Positions 1 through 6,827 are shown, counted from the stretch's first letter. The stretch: DNA of 8,231 bases from Smithella sp. ME-1 (GCA_000495415.1 AWGX01000852.1:1-8231), one strand, 5' to 3'. Made by a program: numbers and translations. Notes: a model not told the origin generated them from the sequence alone.

Positions 1-41
1 TAAAATCGGGACCAACAAAAATAGTGCTCTAATTCAGGAAT

Positions 42-52
42 AAAGGAGGAGG
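42..52 (+). promoter_or_regulatory. Strong Shine-Dalgarno that fixes the start of the first gene
   Basis: A purine run containing two overlapping GGAGG-like cores ends seven bases before the ATG at 60. Another ATG at 53 directly abuts the run, but it opens only a five-codon frame that stops at 68-70. The spacing and the long frame therefore favour 60 as the true start. No promoter or upstream gene end can be recognised in bases 1-41. Confidence 0.6.
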
Positions 53-59
53 ATGTACG

Positions 60-443
60 ATGCGCGATGAGGTAATAGTTGAATACAGGGGCGATTACAT
101 TCATGTGCGGCACTATGGGAAGAACAATTATGATATCTCCCTTGATTTGTGGCGGCGTGTAAAAGCGTTATGCGATCAACATAACTGCTTCAATATTCTT
201 GGAGAGAGTTATACCACTGAAGAACTGTCTACAATGGATGCTTTCAATCACCTCAAGATAGTAGAGTTGGTGGGATTGACATTAAAGCATCGTGTTGCAT
301 GGGTGATTCAGAAGAAAGAAACCGGCAAGGGAATCGAATTCGTTGAAACTGTTGTCGTAAAAAATCGCGGGTTGGTTAATGGTGGGATATTCCCAAGTGT
401 TGAAGAAGCCAAGCGTTGGTTGTTGGGTAAAGAAAATGAATAA
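60..443 (+). CDS. SpoIIAA-like (STAS-fold) family protein
   Basis: A small soluble protein of 127 residues with no signal peptide or membrane segment. The C-terminal part carries the pattern seen in SpoIIAA-like proteins: an F-E-T-V segment followed by an N-R-G turn (about residues 94-105), then F-P-S-V-E-E-A-K-R-W-L at 111-121. The N-terminal 40 residues read as a beta hairpin plus a helix, as in the STAS fold. Family members are thought to act in regulation or ligand binding, but no conserved phosphorylatable serine is evident, so an anti-sigma antagonist role should not be assumed. The gene lies 29 bases upstream of a C_GCAxxG_C_C gene on the same strand and is probably co-transcribed with it. 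A distant relative lies at 5412-5789. The fold assignment is moderately sure; the cellular role is unknown. Confidence 0.7.
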   Translation: MRDEVIVEYRGDYIHVRHYGKNNYDISLDLWRRVKALCDQHNCFNILGESYTTEELSTMDAFNHLKIVELVGLTLKHRVAWVIQKKETGKGIEFVETVVVKNRGLVNGGIFPSVEEAKRWLLGKENE

Positions 444-472
444 CGGAATGTTTCAGAAGTAAGGCGTAAATC

Positions 473-937
473 ATGGAAAGAAGTGAACAAGCGGTTGCCA
501 AATTTGTCAGTGGTTTTAACTGTGCACAGTCGGTTTTGTTTTCTTTTTGCGATGATCTCGGTCTTGATAAGGATAACGCCCTGAAGATTGCCTGCGGCTT
601 CGGTGCAGGAATGGGAAGAAAAGAGGAAGTCTGCGGAGCGGTAACAGGTGGAATAATGGTGATCGGTGCCAAATACGGTCGGGGAGAAAATGACGACCGG
701 AAAATAACCGATAATACCTACATAAAGATAAGAGAGCTTATGAATCAATTTGCTCAAAAGCACGGCACTTATATCTGTCGCCAATTGTTGAATGGCTGTG
801 AGTTGACAACGGAAGAAGGGCAAAAGACATTCAAGGATAGTGATTATCTTAATGCGGTATGCAAGCCGTGCGTTAAAAGCGTAGTAGAAATACTTGAAAA
901 AATATGTTTTGCAACAGAGGACATTTCTCAAAAATAG
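473..937 (+). CDS. C_GCAxxG_C_C family putative redox-active protein
   Basis: A 154-residue cysteine-rich soluble protein. An N-C-A-Q motif (Cys17) is followed by a glycine-rich segment starting at Cys41 (C-G-F-G-A-G-M-G) and then C-G-A-V-T-G at residues 54-59, the family's CGAxxG signature. Further cysteines are Cys102, Cys109, and the Cys130/Cys133 pair (C-K-P-C). Length and cysteine layout match the family, whose members are about 140-150 residues and are regarded as redox-active or metal-binding, often near transporter genes. Their reaction is not established. An AAGG eight bases before the ATG is a modest ribosome site. The gene follows a SpoIIAA-like gene by 29 bases, suggesting one transcript. 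No clear terminator is seen after the stop. The family call is firm; the function is unknown. Confidence 0.88.
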   Translation: MERSEQAVAKFVSGFNCAQSVLFSFCDDLGLDKDNALKIACGFGAGMGRKEEVCGAVTGGIMVIGAKYGRGENDDRKITDNTYIKIRELMNQFAQKHGTYICRQLLNGCELTTEEGQKTFKDSDYLNAVCKPCVKSVVEILEKICFATEDISQK

Positions 938-1227
938 AATTATTTCCTTTCAAATTAAAGATGATTAATTGTGCGATAACTTAGTTGCCCGTGATCGTTA
1001 ACCCAATGTTATAACTTCCAACCAGATTATCAAGATAGTGAACAACCATTAAGTACTACTTTAACAATAATTTGTTTGATTTTCATCGGATATTATCGTA
1101 AATAATACAGCGTTTAATAAACGACTTTAGGAAGATTGGCATCTAAGAATGTCAAAGTTTATGTGTATTAATTGTTGAAGTTCACGCTGATCTCAATTCT
1201 CAAGAGATATGGAAAGGAATTAATAAC
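938..1227. other. AT-rich intergenic region, probable promoter region of the hydrolase block
   Basis: A 290-base stretch without a convincing gene on either strand. It is clearly AT-rich and separates the two-gene unit at 60-937 from the five-gene block starting at 1228. It contains a perfect palindrome at 1111-1123. Several promoter-like hexamers occur, such as TTGATT at 1076-1081 seventeen bases before TAAATA at 1099-1104, and TATTAT at 1091-1096. None makes a strong pair, so no promoter is asserted. The last bases hold a usable ribosome site (AAAGGA near 1213-1218) for the ATG at 1228. No terminator hairpin with a T-run follows the stop at 937. Confidence 0.5.
1111..1123. promoter_or_regulatory. 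Operator-like perfect palindrome
   Basis: CGTTTA and TAAACG form a perfect six-base inverted repeat around a single central A. It lies about 105 bases before the hydrolase start and just downstream of AT-rich sequence that could hold a -10 element. A dimeric regulator could bind such a site. However, a 13-base palindrome in AT-rich DNA can also occur by chance, and no matching regulator gene is in the window. Confidence 0.25.
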
Positions 1228-2736
1228 ATGAATGAAGATACACAGCAGGAAAAGTTGCCCACTCAAAAAGACGATAAAACCACAGAAGAAATCCGTAAAC
1301 AAATTAATGTCGGAGGTCCGGCGCAGGCAATCACCGATCCGGAAAGGCGCGTCAGACAGGCAATAGTGGTGATTCACGGCATTGGGGAGCAGCGCCCCAT
1401 GGATACTTTGCGCGGTTTTGTTGACGCGGTGCTGGTTGACAATAATAAAGGGCACAGTAAATATCGCAGCAAGCCGAACGCCATGAGCGAAATGTTTGAA
1501 ATGCGCTGCCTGCAAAGGCCTTCCAACCATCAGGCATATGAGCCGTTGACTGATTTTTATGAGTATTATTGGGCTCATCATATGCAGGGTTCCAGATACA
1601 CCCAGGTGACAAGTTGGTTATTGGGGTTAATGAAACGACGCCCGAAGATGATACCTCCGGCACTAAAGCCGGCTTATTTCTTAAGTTGGAGCCTGGTAAT
1701 TATTGCCGCGGGTTTATGGGTGTGGGGACTTTATTCCGCGGGCACGGGTACTTCCTCTTTTCCTGAAGGGGTTTGGCAACAGAAGTGGATGTTTGCGAGT
1801 GGTGCAGTCATAGCGCTCCTTCAGTGGATTGGTTCACATTTCCTGCTTGGTTTTGTGGCGGATGCCGCGCGCTATCTGACACCAAGTCCTGACAACATAG
1901 AAGCAAGAAATAAGATTCGTTCTGAAGGCATTAATCTTTTGCGAACTTTGCACAACTCCGGCAAATACAGGCGAATCGTCATTGTCGGGCATAGTCTAGG
2001 TTCGGTAATCGGCTACGATATTATCCGTAATTTGTGGGTGGATTTGAGGAAGCCTGTCAACGTTTATCCCCGCAAGCAGTTCGAGCTGAAGAACTTCGAA
2101 CAGGAAGCGAAGGCACTGGAAGAAGGGGAAATCACACCTGCCAAAATAGAAATGTTTCAGCAATGCCAGCACCGTCTATGGCAGGAGTTTATTGAAGTAG
2201 GCATTCCCTGGCTGATTACCGATTTCATAACACTTGGTTCGCCTCTTGCCCATGCGCAGCTGCTTATGGCGGATGACCCGGCGGATTTCAAACTTAAAAA
2301 GGAGCAATACGAATATCCGTGCTGCCCTCCCGATGACGGCGACAAACAGTACTACTCCCAGCAGTATCAATTTTATCTGGGTGGCGAAAGTTTTATTCGC
2401 AATGTGTTTATTCCTCATCATGGCGCGCCGTTTTCGTGTACACGCTGGACTAACATGTATTTCCCCTACCGGCGTTTGATCCTCGGCGACTTGATCGGCG
2501 GCCCTCTCAATGGAGTTTTCGGAAAGGGTATTCGCGATATAGCTGTGGTTCCATCGACTGGTAAATTCCTCGATGGTACTTTGGTTTCTCATGTTCGTTA
2601 TTGGACCTGCGGCAAAGAGAACAAAATTATGCCCGAAGATAACAAGCCTTCTCTGGAAACGCTTCGTAAGTTTTTGAGACTTGATTTTCTGCGTGGTAAA
2701 AGTTCCAAGGCCAGACCCGGCGGTGCCGGCGATTAA
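1228..2736 (+). CDS. Membrane-anchored serine alpha/beta hydrolase (lipase/esterase-like)
   Basis: A 502-residue alpha/beta hydrolase. Residues 1-42 are polar. Strand I-V-V-I-H-G-I-G-E-Q (46-55) gives the HG oxyanion-hole motif, and G-H-S-L-G (254-258) is the nucleophile elbow with Ser256. T-L-G-S-P-L (335-340) is typical of lipase and PGAP1-like enzymes. Likely triad partners are Asp421 (in L-G-D-L-I-G-G-P-L) and His455 (in S-H-V-R-Y-W), so the enzyme looks catalytically complete. Two hydrophobic helices, about 149-170 and 187-210, lie between oxyanion hole and nucleophile. The K/R-rich segment before the first helix predicts a hairpin with both catalytic halves in the cytoplasm. The substrate is unknown; a lipid or acyl ester is plausible given the membrane anchor. 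It is the first gene of a five-gene same-strand block. Superfamily is sure; specific family and role are not. Confidence 0.85.
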   Translation: MNEDTQQEKLPTQKDDKTTEEIRKQINVGGPAQAITDPERRVRQAIVVIHGIGEQRPMDTLRGFVDAVLVDNNKGHSKYRSKPNAMSEMFEMRCLQRPSNHQAYEPLTDFYEYYWAHHMQGSRYTQVTSWLLGLMKRRPKMIPPALKPAYFLSWSLVIIAAGLWVWGLYSAGTGTSSFPEGVWQQKWMFASGAVIALLQWIGSHFLLGFVADAARYLTPSPDNIEARNKIRSEGINLLRTLHNSGKYRRIVIVGHSLGSVIGYDIIRNLWVDLRKPVNVYPRKQFELKNFEQEAKALEEGEITPAKIEMFQQCQHRLWQEFIEVGIPWLITDFITLGSPLAHAQLLMADDPADFKLKKEQYEYPCCPPDDGDKQYYSQQYQFYLGGESFIRNVFIPHHGAPFSCTRWTNMYFPYRRLILGDLIGGPLNGVFGKGIRDIAVVPSTGKFLDGTLVSHVRYWTCGKENKIMPEDNKPSLETLRKFLRLDFLRGKSSKARPGGAGD

Positions 2737-2787
2737 TAGACATTGCCTTAATCAACAGTACACTCATTAAAATACGGGAGTATAAAA

Positions 2788-3627
2788 ATGAAAATTGTAA
2801 GAATGACATTTCTTTTGTTATTAATTTTTTTAACGGCCGGTTGCGCGAATCTCAAAGCAGTCAGGGATTACGCAAGCGAATCGGCGAAATTATCAGCGTA
2901 TACTGAACTGACGACAAGGTTTCGTGATACTTATGAACGCGAGCAGCCTTATCTTTTCGGTGAAGCAGAACGGCTGGCAAAGGAAAACGACAAAAGACGT
3001 AAAGCCGCTTATGAAGATTTAATAAAAATTCACCAGAGAGTTTCCCTTTACATGCAGACCCTTGCCTCTCTTGCCGGTGAAAATGCCTTTGATCTTTCCA
3101 AAGAGATAGATTCGTTGGCCGGCGGAATCAAAGCTTACCCTGATTTCGGCATAAATAGTAAACAAGTGGATGCCGTCGCCGGTATTGCAACGGTAGTTGC
3201 TCAATGGATTACTTCTGCGTATCAGGAAAGTGCGGTTCGGGATATGGTTAAGGAGGGCAACGAACCTATACAGACAACTTTGCAGGGAATGGAAGCCCTT
3301 GTTCGTTGTTTCAGGAAGACTAATGAAAATGAAAGAAAGACTGTGTTGGGTTTTTTTGAGGTGGAAATTCCTTTTGCCGATAGTCCGAAAGATAAACTGT
3401 TAAATGTGTTGGCGCGCGCGCATGCGCAGTCGAAAACGGCGGAGTATAAACAAGTTGAACTGAAATACGATGAAGCTGAAAAAGGAATAAAAAGCATTGC
3501 GGATGGCCATAGAAAACTTTTCGAAAATATAGATAAGTTGTCCAATGAAGAAGTTAAAAGCTTGATCGGCAATTTTGCGAAGGACATAAAAACCATAAGA
3601 GAAAATCTTCAAAAGGTTCGAAATTAA
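2788..3627 (+). CDS. Helical lipoprotein, probably outer-membrane anchored, unknown family
   Basis: A 279-residue protein with a lipoprotein signal: Lys/Arg at the N-terminus, a hydrophobic run of leucines, then lipobox L-T-A-G-C with lipidated Cys19. The next residue is Ala, not Asp, so Lol sorting would send it to the outer membrane in a Gram-negative cell. The mature part is almost entirely predicted helix with many charged residues and no obvious catalytic motif. Residues 125-145 form a milder hydrophobic helix, and the last 60 residues look like coiled coil. GGGAG seven bases before the ATG is a good ribosome site. It follows the hydrolase by 51 bases and precedes the 136-residue protein by 46, so co-expression is likely. 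It may be a structural or regulatory partner of the hydrolase, but that is inference. Confidence 0.8.
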   Translation: MKIVRMTFLLLLIFLTAGCANLKAVRDYASESAKLSAYTELTTRFRDTYEREQPYLFGEAERLAKENDKRRKAAYEDLIKIHQRVSLYMQTLASLAGENAFDLSKEIDSLAGGIKAYPDFGINSKQVDAVAGIATVVAQWITSAYQESAVRDMVKEGNEPIQTTLQGMEALVRCFRKTNENERKTVLGFFEVEIPFADSPKDKLLNVLARAHAQSKTAEYKQVELKYDEAEKGIKSIADGHRKLFENIDKLSNEEVKSLIGNFAKDIKTIRENLQKVRN

Positions 3628-3673
3628 CGCAGATAAAATATTTCTCGTAATAAGATTGAAAGGGGAAAAATAA

Positions 3674-4084
3674 ATGGCACTGGCAAATCAAAAGCAGGTG
3701 GAAGATATTGCTGACAAGCTTTCGGAATGCGCGGATTCAATTCATGTTCGCTTGATGAAAGCGATTAAGAATAAGGAGATTGACCAATATACAGCTCAAT
3801 TAATATTTCAGGATGAAGCAACAATGCGTCAACGGGCCAATAGTCTGTATATTGATGCGGCTAATTGTGTTGTTGAAGGTTTATTTGAATCGCAAAAAAG
3901 CATCATTAGCTTAATCGATGCGGCAAAAGATAAAATCAAGACAATAAAGAAGATAGCGGGCTTTATGGATTTCATTGCCGACCTGCTTGTTCTGGTTGCG
4001 GCGGCTTATGCCGCGAAACCGGCACCGATCCTGGCCGCTCTGGAAGAAATCAGAAAGGACGTAGAGACTTTAAACAAAAGTTAA
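3674..4084 (+). CDS. Small helical protein with hydrophobic C-terminal half, unknown function
   Basis: 136 residues, not recognised. Residues 1-60 are predicted amphipathic helices rich in Gln, Asp and Lys. Residues 60-95 continue as helix with Ile/Leu heptad-like spacing. Residues 95-123 are strongly hydrophobic and alanine-rich (G-F-M-D-F-I-A-D-L-L-V-L-V-A-A-A-Y-A-A), long enough to span or enter a membrane. The last 13 residues are charged. There is no signal peptide. A strong AAGGGG ribosome site lies eight bases before the ATG. The position between the lipoprotein and the 149-residue protein, on the same strand, suggests it belongs to the hydrolase block. A membrane-inserting accessory or pore-like role is possible but unproven. 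Confidence 0.7.
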   Translation: MALANQKQVEDIADKLSECADSIHVRLMKAIKNKEIDQYTAQLIFQDEATMRQRANSLYIDAANCVVEGLFESQKSIISLIDAAKDKIKTIKKIAGFMDFIADLLVLVAAAYAAKPAPILAALEEIRKDVETLNKS

Positions 4085-4160
4085 CAGTTATCTTTGTGTG
4101 AAAAAAGCAGTTAAGATGCGGGATACTATACTTTAATGAAAATAACAGGAGGTATACAAA

Positions 4161-4610
4161 ATGGCAGATTTGCAGGGACAGTTGCAGGAAAGTAAAGATC
4201 AGATATCAAATTACAAAAAAATGTTTCGCGAAGTTATGTTGAAGTGGAAGGATAAACCCAAACTCAAGAAATACAGGGATTGGTCAAAGAGGATGTATGA
4301 TAAAGTAAATGAAAAGGATGATTTCGATGACGAAACACTTATCAATGATATAGTGCGTCATACGGCTGTACATAACAGCGAAACTGATTTCCAGTCTGAA
4401 GATGAAGATTTCAATATAATTTCGACCATTCTGAAGAATCTTTGGAAATGGCTCAAGAAGAAGAAAAAAATCATGGATGCAATTGAAAAACTGAGCTCGG
4501 CAAGGTGCGGGAAACCACGTGTGGGGCACGGTTCTGAAGGTCTGCCCTGTCAATGTAGACTGGGCGAAGACAATTCTTGCCCGTATCACGGGCCTGCCGA
4601 TGTGGCATGA
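4161..4610 (+). CDS. Charged protein with C-terminal Cys/His cluster, unknown function
   Basis: 149 residues, not recognised. Residues 1-50 are highly basic predicted helix and 50-85 are acidic (D/E-rich). Residues 86-110 form a Trp/Lys amphipathic helix containing W-K-W-L followed by a run of lysines. The tail from 116 to 143 holds Cys116, His123, Cys130, Cys132, Cys140 and His143, spaced like a small metal-binding knuckle, although it matches no zinc-finger pattern I know. AGGAGG at 4147-4152, eight bases before the ATG, is a very good ribosome site and supports a real gene. The 76-base gap upstream is the largest inside the block, but no promoter is clear there. It lies 35 bases before the polytopic membrane protein. 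Function cannot be assigned. Confidence 0.7.
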   Translation: MADLQGQLQESKDQISNYKKMFREVMLKWKDKPKLKKYRDWSKRMYDKVNEKDDFDDETLINDIVRHTAVHNSETDFQSEDEDFNIISTILKNLWKWLKKKKKIMDAIEKLSSARCGKPRVGHGSEGLPCQCRLGEDNSCPYHGPADVA

Positions 4611-4645
4611 AAAAATATTCCGTATCGGGTGAACGGCTCTAATCT

Positions 4646-5350
4646 ATGAAATCATTTCTGAACATTGCGGTAAATTTGATTGCCTTTGGTCTGACATCAT
4701 ATCTGGCGATTGTTCAAAAATGGTCGCTTCAGGAATTCTGCTGGTGCGTCTGGCTGGCGGGACTTTTTTATTCCTGGACGTGCGTGATTACGGCAGTTAT
4801 TCAGGTTATGCTGACCGCCGGAAGCAATAAGAAATACTATGATGCAAAAGTTCCTTTTATGAAAAGCATTTCACCGGAGGTATTTGTTCTGGCGATTATT
4901 CCCGTGGCACTGGTGGTCGGGTTTGTTGCGCTTTACATTTACACCTGGATATTTTCTTTTTACGGGCTGTTTCTCTCGGTATTTGCCGCGATGCAGCCTC
5001 TGAACCTTTTCGGCCCCAATGGATTTATCAATTCGGATTTCTTCACACCGGTAACGTATCTTGCGGAAGCCTATTGGCCGATGATTGTGGCAACAATCAT
5101 CGCTAACGTGGATATTTTTATGCGTAAAAATCCGTGGGAACGAATAGCACTTCCTTTTAAATACAATGAAATACTGCGCATTCATATCATGATTCTGGTC
5201 ATGCCTTTTCTGGCGATGATTACCTGGGCTTTATTCAAAGACGCTTATCAGCAATTGACAATTATCCTGCTTATTGGTATTTTCTATTTGCTTCCGAAAA
5301 AGAAGCCCAGGGAAGAAAAGATTATCAGCAGTAATTCCGGTCAAAAGTAA
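4646..5350 (+). CDS. Polytopic inner-membrane protein, unknown function
   Basis: A 234-residue integral membrane protein with about six hydrophobic segments: roughly 4-23, 31-57, 79-98 and 99-118 (nearly contiguous), 139-157, 180-198 and 203-216. The tail is Lys/Arg-rich (P-K-K-K-P-R near 217-222) and is probably cytoplasmic, as is the basic loop around 160-173. No transporter or enzyme signature is visible. The helix pattern is loosely reminiscent of small DUF6498-type membrane proteins, a weak impression only. The ribosome site is poor: the nearest purine-rich GGGTGA is about 12 bases away, so translation may depend on coupling to the gene 35 bases upstream. It is the last member of the hydrolase block. 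Confidence 0.75.
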   Translation: MKSFLNIAVNLIAFGLTSYLAIVQKWSLQEFCWCVWLAGLFYSWTCVITAVIQVMLTAGSNKKYYDAKVPFMKSISPEVFVLAIIPVALVVGFVALYIYTWIFSFYGLFLSVFAAMQPLNLFGPNGFINSDFFTPVTYLAEAYWPMIVATIIANVDIFMRKNPWERIALPFKYNEILRIHIMILVMPFLAMITWALFKDAYQQLTIILLIGIFYLLPKKKPREEKIISSNSGQK

Positions 5351-5411
5351 AGTATACGCGTTGTTGATTGTGTTGATACTGATATTCAACTTTTAGCAAG
5401 GGAGCTCTTGA

Positions 5412-5789
5412 ATGGGAGATAAACCGGAATATAAAATTTCAGTATTTGAGAAGGAAGGGGTTCTTGAAATTGTACTTACGGGAGAAGCAACACAAAATAA
5501 TGTAGAGAAAATACAGGAAGAGGTGATTTCCATAATTATTTCATCGAAAGCTTCCGGGTTATTAGTTGATGTTCGAGGTATTAAGGGACGTCTGGGATAT
5601 ACGGAAGCTTATTTTCGTGTTAGAAATTATCCTTCTGATGTGCCCAAATTACCTGTGGCAATTGTTGATCTTGCAGAAAACGCGGACTATGAATCATTTC
5701 ATGAAACCACTGCAATGAACGCCGGTCTTACATATAAGTGGTTCACCGATATTGATGAAGCCAGAGCCTGGCTTAAAAATAAACTATAA
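5412..5789 (+). CDS. SpoIIAA-like (STAS-fold) family protein
   Basis: A 125-residue soluble protein with alternating strands and helices, as in the STAS/SpoIIAA-like fold. A strand-turn-strand occupies residues 7-24, a helix 27-45, and G-L-L-V-D-V-R-G (49-56) is the central strand. P-V-A-I-V-D-L (81-87) follows, then F-H-E-T-T-A-M-N-A-G-L (96-106) and F-T-D-I-D-E-A-R-A-W-L (111-121), which matches the family's closing helix. It shares these closing patterns with the protein at 60-443, but overall similarity is low. GGGAG sits about eight bases before the ATG. It is 61 bases after the membrane protein and 11 bases before the methyltransferase, so it may be read with both. Its role is unknown. 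Confidence 0.75.
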   Translation: MGDKPEYKISVFEKEGVLEIVLTGEATQNNVEKIQEEVISIIISSKASGLLVDVRGIKGRLGYTEAYFRVRNYPSDVPKLPVAIVDLAENADYESFHETTAMNAGLTYKWFTDIDEARAWLKNKL

Positions 5790-5800
5790 TAATATCTTCG

Positions 5801-6355
5801 ATGACAAATAAAAAAGTTATCAAAAAGACACCGTTCGGTTCTGTCTGTATAATCTGGTCATTATCAAAAAACCATCCTGTGATTGTTAATATTCTACTTT
5901 CCCGGCCGGGTCTTTCAGCAGAAGGTCGGGCAGATAAACTATTTCCGGATTCAAAAATATCTTCCTGCAAGGAAATTGACTCAATAGCTGATTCTATCAA
6001 GGCTTGTCTGGAGGGCGAGAAAGTAAAGTTTTCCCTGAATGTTGTCGATCTATCTCCATGCACAGAATTTCAGCAGTCGGTTTTGCGCGCGCAACATGCA
6101 ATTCCATACGGCTCTGTCAGCACTTACGGTCTGATTGCAGCGCATGTTGGTTCGCCTGGCGGAGCAAGGGCGGTGGGTAACGTTATGGCGGGTAATCCTT
6201 TTCCTCTGATCATACCCTGCCATAGGACAATCCGTTCAGACCTTCGCTTGGGCGGTTTTCAAAGCGGAACTGCAATGAAAAGAGAATTGCTGAAAAACGA
6301 GGGGGTTATTTTTGATGAATCGGGGCGCGTAATGTGCACTCTATTTCACTTTTGA
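5801..6355 (+). CDS. ogt: Methylated-DNA--protein-cysteine S-methyltransferase
   Basis: 184 residues, about the normal length for the Ogt/MGMT family. It repairs O6-alkylguanine (and O4-alkylthymine) in DNA by transferring the alkyl group irreversibly to its own cysteine. The N-terminal domain (1-85) has the T-P-F-G strand start and is divergent, as usual. The C-terminal domain carries F-Q-Q-S-V-L, Y-G-S-V-S-T-Y (103-109), the helix-turn-helix with G-G-A-R-A-V-G (120-126), and the active site P-C-H-R (139-142) with acceptor Cys140. G-G-F-Q-S-G and K-R-E-L-L complete the signature. The residues after PCHR diverge slightly (T-I-R-S-D-L-R). No Shine-Dalgarno is evident, so coupling to the gene ending 11 bases upstream is likely. 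It converges on the response regulator gene with an 18-base gap. Confidence 0.93.
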   Translation: MTNKKVIKKTPFGSVCIIWSLSKNHPVIVNILLSRPGLSAEGRADKLFPDSKISSCKEIDSIADSIKACLEGEKVKFSLNVVDLSPCTEFQQSVLRAQHAIPYGSVSTYGLIAAHVGSPGGARAVGNVMAGNPFPLIIPCHRTIRSDLRLGGFQSGTAMKRELLKNEGVIFDESGRVMCTLFHF

Positions 6356-6373
6356 GAATTCTTTTTCCCAGCA

Positions 6374-6817
6374 TCATTTTACCAAAGGCGGCGGTTTATT
6401 CCATAAAAGCCAGTAGAGGCTTAGCAATTTGACCGCTTCCATGAACTCTTTAAAGTCAACCGGTTTAGGGATATAACTATTGGCGCCCAGTTTATAACTT
6501 TCGATCAGGTCCTCCTCCTGATTGGAAGAAGTTATAACGACGACAGGCAGTAGTTTGGTTATTTCGTTTTGGCGGATGGCCTTGAGCAATTCCAATCCGT
6601 TAATTTTCGGGAGGTTCAAATCCAGGATGATAAGTACGGGCAAATCATTTATATCACGTTCTTTATACATTCCCCTTCCTAAAAGATAATCTAAGGCTTC
6701 CACACCGTTTTGCGCCACGATCACCTTATTGGCGATATTATTTTTTTTGAATGCCCGCAGAGTCAACTCGACATCATCGGGATTATCTTCTACCAGTAAA
6801 ATATTTTTTTCTTCCAT
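6374..6817 (-). CDS. Single-domain response regulator, Rcp1/CheY-like
   Basis: A 147-residue receiver domain with no output domain. All key residues are present: the acidic pair Glu10/Asp11 after strand 1 (L-L-V-E-D-N), phospho-acceptor Asp66 in I-I-L-D-L-N-L-P, Thr96 in V-V-V-I-T-S-S-N, and Lys118 in I-P-K-P-V. The long loop before Asp66 and the L-Y-W-L-L-W-N-K-P-P tail (134-143) are typical of Rcp1-type regulators that pair with phytochrome-like or PAS histidine kinases and signal by protein contact. AGGAGG on the minus strand at 6822-6827, four bases before the ATG, is strong though close. The probable cognate kinase lies upstream on the same strand, separated by a GxxExxY gene and a repeat cluster. 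Confidence 0.93.
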   Translation of the reverse strand: MEEKNILLVEDNPDDVELTLRAFKKNNIANKVIVAQNGVEALDYLLGRGMYKERDINDLPVLIILDLNLPKINGLELLKAIRQNEITKLLPVVVITSSNQEEDLIESYKLGANSYIPKPVDFKEFMEAVKLLSLYWLLWNKPPPLVK

Positions 6818-6821
6818 GTTC

Positions 6822-6827
6822 CCTCCT
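6822..6827 (-). promoter_or_regulatory. Strong, closely spaced Shine-Dalgarno of the response regulator gene
   Basis: AGGAGG on the minus strand lies four bases before the ATG at 6817, immediately downstream of the GATTAC repeat cluster. It supports this start and gives the regulator its own initiation site rather than reliance on read-through from the gene before it. Confidence 0.55.

Noticed and set aside
308..931. 207-residue minus-strand frame opposite the first two genes
   Set aside because: It is antisense to two well-supported genes, spans their junction, and its protein has no recognisable family pattern.
1136..1154. Sigma-54-like TGGCA near the hydrolase leader
   Set aside because: TGGCA is present, but the required TTGC-type -12 element at the correct spacing is absent.
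1168..1581. 137-residue minus-strand frame at the hydrolase start
   Set aside because: It overlaps the conserved H-G-I-G region of the hydrolase, and its composition looks like a reverse shadow.
4127..4132. TATACT as a -10 box for an internal promoter before the 149-residue protein gene
   Set aside because: No acceptable -35 hexamer lies 16-18 bases upstream, so it is probably chance in AT-rich DNA.
4580..4592. Hairpin CCCGT-atc-ACGGG near the end of the 149-residue protein gene as a terminator
   Set aside because: It lies inside the coding sequence, the stem is only five pairs, and no T-run follows.
5361..5395. Promoter before the second SpoIIAA-like gene
   Set aside because: TTG-rich hexamers occur, but no -10 with more than three consensus matches lies at proper spacing.
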